From SHLJ01 sp041618535 (GTDB taxonomy: Bacteria; Bacteroidota; Bacteroidia; Flavobacteriales; Flavobacteriaceae), in contig JBFKFP010000005.1 of NCBI GenBank assembly GCA_041618535.1, positions 1-42,129 of the forward strand: 42,129 bases of DNA, in the 5' to 3' direction. The notes beneath the pieces were generated by a model. The model was given only the letters and a program-made list of their open reading frames with translations, had not been told where the DNA came from and did no database searches. Of the stretch, positions 1 through 7,364 are shown piece after piece. How positions within the stretch are numbered: the first letter of the stretch is position 1; every line of letters begins with the position of its first letter. Made by a program: the position numbers and the translations under genes.

Positions 1-418
1 CGGACCAATCACCTTCAATAAATTTGGTGTTGATTTCCGGAAACCAAAAATCATAGAAGTGCAGTCCCAGAAAAGCCAGGATGACGAGTCCGCTCCAGAT
101 CATGTTACGGCTCATCCAGCTTGAATTAGCACCGCCATTATTCTTTGCGTAACTTACAGCCCTCGCCCTTCGGTTCTGGATTTCAAGAACAAATCCCATT
201 ACAAAATGATACACAACCGCGAATATCAAAACAGGCTGCAATACAAATTGGATAAGCGGATTAGTTCCCATAAAATGAGAAATCTGGTTAAATACATCCG
301 CACTGAAAACCGAAGTAAAATTGATTACGAAATGCTGTAAGAGAAAAATCATAAGGAAGAAAGCGGACAATGCCATCGCAACCTTTCTCCCGATCGAAGA
401 ATTAAAAATTCTGCTCAT
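1..418 (-). CDS. sdhC: Succinate dehydrogenase/fumarate reductase cytochrome b subunit, 3' part missing
   Basis: Read leftward from the ATG at 418-416, this frame stays open to the window edge and gives 139 residues starting MSRIFNSSIGRKVAMALSAF. It is the membrane anchor of complex II, which passes electrons between the flavoprotein/iron-sulfur subunits and menaquinone. Hydrophobic segments lie near residues 14-34, 55-77 and 104-125. Histidines at about 29, 71 and 120 sit in or beside them, as expected for heme b ligands of the single-chain (five-helix) cytochrome b558 type. The basic loop QNRRARAVSYAK between helices two and three is typical of the Bacteroidetes form. The C-terminal helices, and probably sdhA and sdhB, lie beyond base 1. 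A strong promoter sits just upstream. Confidence 0.85.
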   Translation of the reverse strand, partial: MSRIFNSSIGRKVAMALSAFFLMIFLLQHFVINFTSVFSADVFNQISHFMGTNPLIQFVLQPVLIFAVVYHFVMGFVLEIQNRRARAVSYAKNNGGANSSWMSRNMIWSGLVILAFLGLHFYDFWFPEINTKFIEGDWS

Positions 419-443
419 TTCAATTTGCTTGAATTTACGCGTA

Positions 444-474
444 CAAAAATACGCCTATTAGCTTTTTTAGCCAA
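444..474 (-). promoter_or_regulatory. Bacteroidetes-type promoter for sdhC
   Basis: On the minus strand, TTG at 474-472 is followed after 20 bases by TATTTTTG at 451-444, which fits the Bacteroidetes consensus TTG-N19/20-TAnnTTTG. The -7 element is 25 bases from the sdhC ATG. An 8-bp inverted repeat (TTAGCTTT at 458-465, AAAGCTAA at 476-483) brackets the -33 element and could be an operator. This is consensus matching only; no start site is known. Confidence 0.55.
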
Positions 475-522
475 TAAAGCTAAATAGTTAATACTTATTT
501 AGGATAATTATAAATAATGATG

Positions 523-3369
523 TCACTCTACCTTGAGATCTTTCCCTGATTGACCGATCTGGATGGAATAATTCCCCTTAGGTAAATAAAACTTCCCGTT
601 CTGTGCCTTATTGATATTTGCGCTTGTATTCTCTTCTGAAAGGGCTTTAACCGATTTTTCATCCATAGACAGATCGTAGTCAAAATAATTAAACCCCTTG
701 TCGCTTTTTAATTCTGCCTGATGCAGCAATTTTCCACCAGCCGACAGAACTTTCAATTCAGTGCTCCCCGCTTTGCTCGCAAAGTAAGAAATTCTCACTG
801 AGGGTGTGAACGGATCAAACCATTTACTCCAAGACCTCCCCCATTGCCTTGAATGGCGTACTTTCTCGATATCGAAGACCGTGATTTCCCTCCTTTCCAT
901 TTCCGGATCCATCTGCTGAAGTCCATTCACATCAGCCAGATAAATACTTCTGCCATGGGTGCCAAGAAGGAGATGCCCTTCTCTTTCCTGAACAACCATA
1001 TCATGAAATGCTACAGCCGGTAATCCATTCCCGAAAGCATGCCAGGAATTCCCCCGGTCGAAACTTGTATAGGCGCCATTATCTGTACCTACGTACAACA
1101 AATTCTCGTTTTTCGGATCTTCCCTGATAACATTTACAGGCGACATCGGGATTCCTTTTCCGATCGAGGTCCAGCTCTTGCCTAAATCCTCACTTACATA
1201 AAGGTAAACATTGAAATCATCCCACCTATACCCGTTCAGGGCAGCATAAACCCTTTCCTTGCTATGCCCGGAGGCCACAATTCTTGACACCCAAAGATCT
1301 TGTGGAAGACCATCTGAAATCCTATCCCAGTTGGCACCTCCATCACGACTGAGATAAATATAGCCATCGTCACTTCCTGTGTATACCATTCCAAATTGAA
1401 ACGGACTTTCACTGATAGTGGTAATAGTACCATATGCTACGTTCCCCGGTTTACCACCGGTTGTAAGATCAGGGCTTATCGCCTCCCAATCATCTCCCTT
1501 GTTCATGGAACGCAAAAGCTTATTTCCACCAAAATAGACGATGTCCTGGTTATGGGGCGACAATAATATCGGCGTTTGCCAATTAAATCGGTATGGACTT
1601 TCACCCAATTCGTGCTTGATGTTGAAACGTTTATTCTCTCCCGTCTCCCGATTAATCCTGAAATAATTCCCGAATTGGAAACCGGTGTACACTACATTGG
1701 CATCCCGATTATCAATTTGAACCTGCATACCATCTCCGCCCATAATGGACTCCCATGGATATTGACCGCTTTGGTGCCAGGCTTTATTCTCTTCAGCGTT
1801 ATGAGGTCCGGCCCAAACACCATTATCCTGCAACCCTCCATAAACATTATACGGTTTCTCATTATCCACGTTTATTGCATAAAACTGGCCCACTGAAGGC
1901 ATGTTATTCTTTATCCAGTTCTCACCGTCGTCATAAGAGATATTTACCCCGCCATCATTCCCATTTATAAGATGATTGGGGTTATTAGGATTTATCCACA
2001 AGGCATGATGGTCGGCATGAACGTTTTCTGCGCTGATTGAGTTAAATGTTTTTCCGCCATCTTTAGATTTCAGAATCGGCACACCATAGATGTAAATGTG
2101 TTCTGCGTTTACAGGAGACACATAAATATGACCAAAATAATACCCATAGCTAAAATATACCCCATCCAGATAATCCTCATGAGTTTTTGACCAGGTCTTC
2201 CCTCCATCTGTGCTCTTGTAAACCTCAGCCCCTATGACCGGTGTGTCAAAAAGCAAGGAATTGGCATCCTCGAGGTATCTGGCAAGATCAATGGGCTTCG
2301 CCTTCCCCTCCCTGACCATTTTTTTTACCCGGGCCGCCGTGTACTTCTCGGGAAAGCCGTTTGACTTTAAAAATCCGTTGAGCCGATCGTCTTCCAATTT
2401 AAGGAAATCGGATTCCGTCATAGATTTGAAATCATCCTTTTCGAGCCCCTTTTTCTTCTCCGGAGCTTTCTTATCTGACGACCTTCTGAATTGATTGTCA
2501 TGAATAGCATAAACTATGTTATCATCAAAAACAGCCAACCCTATGCGTCCAACACCATTTCCTGTTGGGAAACCACTTCCCTCCACACTCATCCTCGTCC
2601 AGGTGCTGCCTGCGTCATCAGATCTGTATATGGCCGAATTATTACCGCTGCCATCAAAATTCCAGGCCTTGCGATCCTTTGTCCATGAGGAGGCGTACAT
2701 CAAATCGAAATTGCCTGGCGCATGCTGAACGTCAATGATCCCGCTAACATCATCTACAAATAGGGTCTGTGTCCATGTTTTTCCTCCATCGGTGGTCTTG
2801 AAAATCCCCCGCTCCCTGTTAGGTGAATACAGGTGGCCGGTAACACCCACCACCAATTCGTCAGGATTCCCGGGGTTTATCAAGATTCTGCCTATGTGAT
2901 GTGAGTCGGGAAGACCCATGTTAGTCCAAGTCTTACCATCATCTGTCGATTTCAGGATCCCTATTCCGGCGTAAGACGACCTTGATGAATTATTCTCACC
3001 TGTCCCCACCCAAATGGTGCCGTTTTTCCAATCTACTGCAATATCACCAACATTTTGAGTTGGTGAAGAATCCAGGATTGGCGTAAAGGTTGTTCCATTG
3101 TTATTGGTATGCCATACGCCACCCGAGGCATAAGCCACATAGAACTCAGATGGATCATCATGATTGACTGCCAAATCCGTTACCCGTCCGCTCATGATCG
3201 AGGGACCGATATTTTTAAATTCCAGATTTTTTACCAGTGATTTCCTGATCATTTCATCACGCAACTCAAGACCTTTAAAAACCTGATCTGAATCGGAGGC
3301 GGGGGGTTGAGCAAGAAGGGAATTTGATATTATGAACAGGTTCAGGGCGAGAAGTCCGAAATATTTCAT
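523..3369 (-). CDS. Secreted VPS10/sortilin-like BNR-repeat beta-propeller protein
   Basis: This is a 948-residue exported protein. A signal peptide covers about residues 1-20 (hydrophobic run, then LLAQ). The body carries at least nine Asp-box/BNR motifs of the type S-x-D-x-G-x-T-W, for example STDDGKTWT, TTDGGKTWT, STDGGKTWS, SRDGGANWD and SFDRGNSW, which mark beta-propeller blades of the VPS10/sortilin and xyloglucanase-like fold. A charged, probably helical insert (about residues 298-378, rich in Lys, Glu and Asp) breaks one blade. The motif HLLLGTHGRSIYLAD near the end of the propeller is typical of this family, which is often annotated as glycosyl hydrolase; no catalytic residues can be assigned, so hydrolase activity is unproven. 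A short beta-sandwich-like tail ends the chain. It is transcribed alone, toward sdhC. Confidence 0.85.
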   Translation of the reverse strand: MKYFGLLALNLFIISNSLLAQPPASDSDQVFKGLELRDEMIRKSLVKNLEFKNIGPSIMSGRVTDLAVNHDDPSEFYVAYASGGVWHTNNNGTTFTPILDSSPTQNVGDIAVDWKNGTIWVGTGENNSSRSSYAGIGILKSTDDGKTWTNMGLPDSHHIGRILINPGNPDELVVGVTGHLYSPNRERGIFKTTDGGKTWTQTLFVDDVSGIIDVQHAPGNFDLMYASSWTKDRKAWNFDGSGNNSAIYRSDDAGSTWTRMSVEGSGFPTGNGVGRIGLAVFDDNIVYAIHDNQFRRSSDKKAPEKKKGLEKDDFKSMTESDFLKLEDDRLNGFLKSNGFPEKYTAARVKKMVREGKAKPIDLARYLEDANSLLFDTPVIGAEVYKSTDGGKTWSKTHEDYLDGVYFSYGYYFGHIYVSPVNAEHIYIYGVPILKSKDGGKTFNSISAENVHADHHALWINPNNPNHLINGNDGGVNISYDDGENWIKNNMPSVGQFYAINVDNEKPYNVYGGLQDNGVWAGPHNAEENKAWHQSGQYPWESIMGGDGMQVQIDNRDANVVYTGFQFGNYFRINRETGENKRFNIKHELGESPYRFNWQTPILLSPHNQDIVYFGGNKLLRSMNKGDDWEAISPDLTTGGKPGNVAYGTITTISESPFQFGMVYTGSDDGYIYLSRDGGANWDRISDGLPQDLWVSRIVASGHSKERVYAALNGYRWDDFNVYLYVSEDLGKSWTSIGKGIPMSPVNVIREDPKNENLLYVGTDNGAYTSFDRGNSWHAFGNGLPAVAFHDMVVQEREGHLLLGTHGRSIYLADVNGLQQMDPEMERREITVFDIEKVRHSRQWGRSWSKWFDPFTPSVRISYFASKAGSTELKVLSAGGKLLHQAELKSDKGFNYFDYDLSMDEKSVKALSEENTSANINKAQNGKFYLPKGNYSIQIGQSGKDLKVE

Positions 3370-3391
3370 CGTGGTTAGCTTTAAGAGGTGA

Positions 3392-3423
3392 TGAATTTAG
3401 CTAAAGAAGCGGAAAGAGTCAAA
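3392..3423 (-). promoter_or_regulatory. Candidate promoter of the VPS10/BNR gene
   Basis: On the minus strand, TTTG at 3423-3420 is followed after 20 bases by TAAATTCA at 3399-3392, a near match to TAnnTTTG. The ATG at 3369 lies 22 bases further on. Spacing fits the Bacteroidetes housekeeping promoter, though the -7 box has two mismatches. Confidence 0.4.
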
Positions 3424-3570
3424 AAAGCCTATCGAATTTACTGCTATTTTAACATTTAAATGATCTTTTCTTTTGCCCTCGGTACAAATTATGACGGCCT
3501 GGTACTTTTAAGGAAGAGGATTAATTAATTATTTTCTAAATTAGATACTTAACTCTAAGGCCTTGTGACA

Positions 3571-3870
3571 ATGGAAGATTATCTACCTGTAATTCTCGAG
3601 CTTTTTTTTGGTGCGGTCGGGGCTAACCTTGCGGCTGCGATTATAAAGGAGTTTTCCCTTGGCACAATGTGGAATTCCATACTCGGGATTGTAGGCGGTG
3701 GAATTGGGGCAACTGTACTTGGCATGATCGGATTGGAGGGGATGGAAATGAACACAGCCGGAGCAGGCCTGGACCTTGGAACCATTGTTGGAAGTGTTGC
3801 AGGAGGCGGAATCGGAGGAGGAGTCCTGCTATTGCTTATCGGATTGATTCGCAAGGCTGTAAGCAAGTAA
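3571..3870 (+). CDS. Small glycine-rich membrane protein
   Basis: This encodes a 99-residue protein of unknown function. I chose the ATG at 3571; an in-frame GTG at 3565 is possible but would add only two residues. There are three hydrophobic segments: an N-terminal one (about 3-25), a glycine-zipper segment with GIVGGGIGATVLGMIG (about 38-54), and a second one with GSVAGGGIGGGVLLLLIGLI (about 74-93). The chain ends in a short basic tail (RKAVSK). The G-x3-G and GGG patterns resemble glycine-zipper helices that pack tightly or oligomerise in membranes. It stands alone between the leftward VPS10 gene and rightward pepP, so context suggests no partner. Confidence 0.7.
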   Translation: MEDYLPVILELFFGAVGANLAAAIIKEFSLGTMWNSILGIVGGGIGATVLGMIGLEGMEMNTAGAGLDLGTIVGSVAGGGIGGGVLLLLIGLIRKAVSK

Positions 3871-3979
3871 TTCCTTTAATCCGGACTTATGCAATCAAAT
3901 ACAGACCGACTTCTCCATGGCTGTAACCCATTACCTGTACATGAGGTGTTGAATACCGACTTTCTATCTGGTCTTACGC

Positions 3980-4008
3980 TTGTGTTGAGCCATAAATCTT
4001 TAACTTTA
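3980..4008 (+). promoter_or_regulatory. Candidate pepP promoter
   Basis: TTG at 3980-3982 is followed after 18 bases by TAACTTTA at 4001-4008, one mismatch from TAnnTTTG. The ATG of pepP is 27 bases downstream. Assigned by consensus only. Confidence 0.4.
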
Positions 4009-4035
4009 CCACGTGAATGAATTAACCTTTAAAAG

Positions 4036-5328
4036 ATGAAATACCACTCCATACCGTCTGAACTGTTCATAAAAAACCGCACTAAATTTAAAGCTGAAAT
4101 GAAGGCCCATAGCCTGGCCATTTTCAATAGTAATGATATTTATCCGATCAGTGCAGACAGCACTATGCCTTTTGAGCAGCACAGGGATATTTTTTATCTG
4201 AGCGGCGTTGACCAGGAGGAAAGTGTTTTGGTGCTTTTTCCCGATTGTCCTAAGGAAAAACACCGGGAAATCCTGTTTCTGAGGGAAACTAATGAACATA
4301 TTGCCATCTGGGAAGGTGAAAAACTGACCAAGGATAGGGCTTTTGAAACCTCCGGAATAAAAACTGTCTATTGGCTGAAAGATCTTGAAAAAATTCTTTT
4401 TGAGCTCATGACCCAGGCCGAAACAGTCTATATCAATACGAATGAGCACTACCGTGCAAATGTTGAAACCGAGACTCGCGAGGCCCGGTTTACGAAATGG
4501 TTAAAGGAGAAATATCCCGCACATAAAGTTGAGAAAAGCAATCCTATCCTTCAACGTTTAAGATCGATAAAAGAACCCGCGGAATTAGAGTTGATACAAA
4601 CGGCCTGCAACATCACGGAAAAAGGATTTAGACGAATTCTTGACTTTGTGAAGCCGGGTGTCTGGGAATTCGAAATTGAGGCTGAATTCATCCACGAATT
4701 TATCCGGAACAGGTCAAAAAAATTCGCCTATACGCCAATAATAGCATCAGGCAACAATGCTAATGTTCTGCACTATATCGAAAACAATCAACAGTGCCAG
4801 GCCGGGGACCTGATATTGATGGACGTCGGGGCCGAATATGCTAATTACTCATCAGACATGACAAGGATGGTCCCTGTTTCGGGGAAATTTACTGACAGGC
4901 AGAAACAGGTCTATAATGCCGTACTAAGGGTTAAGAATGAAGCCACGAGCATGTTGGTGCCAGGGGCATTTTGGGAGGAGTATCACCTTGAGGTTGGGAA
5001 AATCATGACTGCTGAGCTCCTGAAACTGGGGTTGTTAGATAAAGCTGATGTTCAGAATGAGAATAAGGACTGGCCGGCTTATAAAAAATATTTCATGCAT
5101 GGCACAAGTCATCATTTAGGGCTGGACACACACGATTACGGCCTTCTGCACGAACCTATAAAAGCCAACATGGTATTTACTGTTGAACCGGGAATCTATC
5201 TCCCGGAAGAGGGCTTCGGAATTCGACTTGAGGATGACGTGGTTGTTCAGGATTCAGGAGCTCCGTTTAACCTGATGCGAAACATCCCGATAGAGGCCGA
5301 TGAAATTGAGGAAATTATGAATTCCTGA
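4036..5328 (+). CDS. pepP: Xaa-Pro aminopeptidase (aminopeptidase P, M24B family)
   Basis: This 430-residue cytoplasmic enzyme removes N-terminal residues preceding proline. An AMP_N-type domain occupies about residues 1-150 (PFEQHRDIFYLSGVDQEE is characteristic) and the M24 pita-bread catalytic domain follows from about 175. The dinuclear metal ligands are all visible: Asp263 (LILMDVGAEY), Asp274 (SSDMTR), His359 in MHGTSHHLGLDTHD, Glu384 (VEPGIYLP) and Glu399 (IRLEDDV). His355 and His366 match the further conserved histidines. Length and order agree with bacterial PepP. The 3' end overlaps the convergent brnQ gene by 14 bases, so no intergenic terminator separates them. No signal peptide is present. 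Confidence 0.93.
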   Translation: MKYHSIPSELFIKNRTKFKAEMKAHSLAIFNSNDIYPISADSTMPFEQHRDIFYLSGVDQEESVLVLFPDCPKEKHREILFLRETNEHIAIWEGEKLTKDRAFETSGIKTVYWLKDLEKILFELMTQAETVYINTNEHYRANVETETREARFTKWLKEKYPAHKVEKSNPILQRLRSIKEPAELELIQTACNITEKGFRRILDFVKPGVWEFEIEAEFIHEFIRNRSKKFAYTPIIASGNNANVLHYIENNQQCQAGDLILMDVGAEYANYSSDMTRMVPVSGKFTDRQKQVYNAVLRVKNEATSMLVPGAFWEEYHLEVGKIMTAELLKLGLLDKADVQNENKDWPAYKKYFMHGTSHHLGLDTHDYGLLHEPIKANMVFTVEPGIYLPEEGFGIRLEDDVVVQDSGAPFNLMRNIPIEADEIEEIMNS

Positions 5329-6613
5329 ACTGATTTCCTTTTCGCCTGCCAACAAGATTAACACCAAGAAAAACGCTTAAGGCCGGTATAACCCACCCAA
5401 GATTCTGATAGGAAAACGGGATCATGTCACTTACATTGTTCAGCAGTTCCGAAGGCCAAAGTACCCTCATGAAATCAGGAATACTGAAACCAAATGTTGT
5501 CAGAACCACCCATCTGAACACCGATTTAGATCGCCATTTCTTTGGCAACACATTCAGCAGAATTAAAACTATGGTCAACGGGTAAATGAACATTAGTGCC
5601 GGTATAGCAACATCTATGATATACTTTACATTGAACTGGCCTACCAATACACCCACCAGGCAAGACAGAATTGCAGTGATCATATAAGCCATTCTCGACT
5701 CATTGAATAGCCCTTTTATAAAATCGGCTGTACCAACCACAACCGATACCGCTGTTGTAAAGCAGGCCAAAGCAACAAGAAGACTGAGGGCATTGCTTCC
5801 CTTCTGCCCAAGGGTTTCAAGGCTCAATCCTGATAGCAGGGCCGTTCGTGATATCCCTCGATCAAACTCAGGACTGAAAATCGCACCGAGGAAAATCAGT
5901 CCACCATAGATCAGAAACAATCCTGAAGCCGCAATGATCCCCGATCGAACGATTATCCATTTTTTATCTTCAAAGCTGACATATCCCTTTATGTTTAGGG
6001 ATATGGTGACTACTCCTCCAATAACCACACCACCAAGGGCGTCATAGGTTTGATATCCCTCCATGAGCCCATCAAGCAATGGCGAAGTAAAGACCCCCGT
6101 TAACATGGTTTCCGAGGGCCCGAATAATCCCACTCCCAGCATAGCTGCCAGAATAATGGCGATGAGAGGGGTCAGGTACTTTCCGAGGATTTGGAGTACT
6201 GTACTTCTATTAATTACAAATAACAGAACTAAACCAAAATAAATACTGCTTGTAAGCAGCGATGATGAATCAAAGAATGGCTGAACTGCCATTTCATGGG
6301 TTACCGCCGCTGTTCTCGGGACAGGCAGGGAAATTGCTATTCCATAAACACTTAAACAATAAAGCAAACTGAACCATCGGGACACGGGTAAGCCAAAATC
6401 CATCATAGTTCCCTGTAACCGGGCGTGTCCCATAAGAGCAAGAAGTGGAATAATGACCGCGGAAATCGCAAAACCAAGGGCAACGAGCCACCAGTCTGGA
6501 CCGGCGTTAAGTCCTAAAAAAGGAGGTAAGATCAGATTTCCCGCACCGAAAAAACTTGCAAATACTGCAAACCCGAAAACAAAAGCATCCCTGGTATTTT
6601 TCACGTTAGACAA
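5315..6613 (-). CDS. brnQ: Branched-chain amino acid carrier protein (LIVCS family)
   Basis: This 432-residue inner-membrane transporter has about 12 predicted hydrophobic helices and no signal peptide. The N-terminal helix motif FASFFGAGNLILPPFLG is the hallmark of BrnQ carriers, which import Leu, Ile and Val with Na+ or H+. A second conserved stretch, IKGYVSFEDKK, lies near residue 210. The start is 52 bases after the stop of the upstream PrsW-like gene on the same strand, so it may be the last gene of the leftward operon starting at 10378. Its 3' end overlaps pepP by 14 bases. A supply of branched-chain amino acids fits its linkage to peptidase genes, but that link is inferred. Confidence 0.9.
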   Translation of the reverse strand: MSNVKNTRDAFVFGFAVFASFFGAGNLILPPFLGLNAGPDWWLVALGFAISAVIIPLLALMGHARLQGTMMDFGLPVSRWFSLLYCLSVYGIAISLPVPRTAAVTHEMAVQPFFDSSSLLTSSIYFGLVLLFVINRSTVLQILGKYLTPLIAIILAAMLGVGLFGPSETMLTGVFTSPLLDGLMEGYQTYDALGGVVIGGVVTISLNIKGYVSFEDKKWIIVRSGIIAASGLFLIYGGLIFLGAIFSPEFDRGISRTALLSGLSLETLGQKGSNALSLLVALACFTTAVSVVVGTADFIKGLFNESRMAYMITAILSCLVGVLVGQFNVKYIIDVAIPALMFIYPLTIVLILLNVLPKKWRSKSVFRWVVLTTFGFSIPDFMRVLWPSELLNNVSDMIPFSYQNLGWVIPALSVFLGVNLVGRRKGNQFRNS

Positions 6614-6665
6614 ATTGATGAAATGAGGTGGTAAATTTAACTAAATGAGATTCAAATAATATCAG

Positions 6666-7364
6666 TTATTCCCGACTTTCGTCCTTTTTAAATGGGCTGG
6701 CATCCTGGTGCATCTCAATGGCTTTTCTTGCGATGAAGTAACCTATGATCAACGAAACAATTGCACCAATCCATATTCCCGGCACAAATGAAATAAATAA
6801 AAAGTAGTCATAAATGCCATGAGCCAGGGTTGCGGTGACCAGGGCTATAAATCCATAAAGAAAAGTGTGCTTGTGTGCGAGTTTGGCTTCGCCCAGGAAA
6901 AATCCCATAATTACTGCAAATACCGCATGAGCAGGAACAGCTGTGAACATTCTTACCAGGGCAGTACCGCCGTCTCCTTTAAAAACGTAAATAATGTTTT
7001 CAGTGAGGGCAAAGCCCATTCCCACCATCAGGGCATAAACAATTCCATCAAAAGGTTCATTGAAATGATTGCTTCTGTATAATATACCCCTGATAAAAAT
7101 AAATTTGGACAACTCTTCAATCACTGCTACCACGATAAAGGCCTTGATCGCCATATCGGAAAAACTGTGATTATCCAGATGTATACGTTTGTAAATCAAA
7201 TAGGTAGCACCCGTAGCTACAAGCATGGAGAGGACACCATATCCAAAGCTCTTTGCTAATTGTCCGAAGGGTTCGGGTTCGTGAATATCCTTAAGGTAGA
7301 TGAAAACCATTATTGCAAACCCGGGAGCAATAGCAAGAATTAATAAAATCAGGAGTTCCATCAT
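6666..7364 (-). CDS. PrsW-family intramembrane metalloprotease
   Basis: This 232-residue protein is almost all hydrophobic helices (about eight). It carries the four PrsW/M82 motifs: E83-E84-L-S-K87 (EExxK), Glu122 in LTENIIY, His146 in HAVFAVIMG, and His182/Asp186 in HGIYDY. In Gram-positive bacteria PrsW cleaves an anti-sigma factor within the membrane; the substrate here is unknown. The start codon overlaps the stop of the upstream metallopeptidase gene (ATGA at 7364-7361), which shows translational coupling; the second ATG at 7361 is an alternative start. Coupling to a large secreted peptidase-like protein suggests a shared envelope role, but no anti-sigma gene is nearby. Confidence 0.85.
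   Translation of the reverse strand: MMELLILLILAIAPGFAIMVFIYLKDIHEPEPFGQLAKSFGYGVLSMLVATGATYLIYKRIHLDNHSFSDMAIKAFIVVAVIEELSKFIFIRGILYRSNHFNEPFDGIVYALMVGMGFALTENIIYVFKGDGGTALVRMFTAVPAHAVFAVIMGFFLGEAKLAHKHTFLYGFIALVTATLAHGIYDYFLFISFVPGIWIGAIVSLIIGYFIARKAIEMHQDASPFKKDESRE

Noticed and set aside
4006..4449. A 147-codon minus-strand frame over the start of pepP.
   Set aside because: It covers the conserved N-terminal domain of pepP, and no promoter or related protein supports it.
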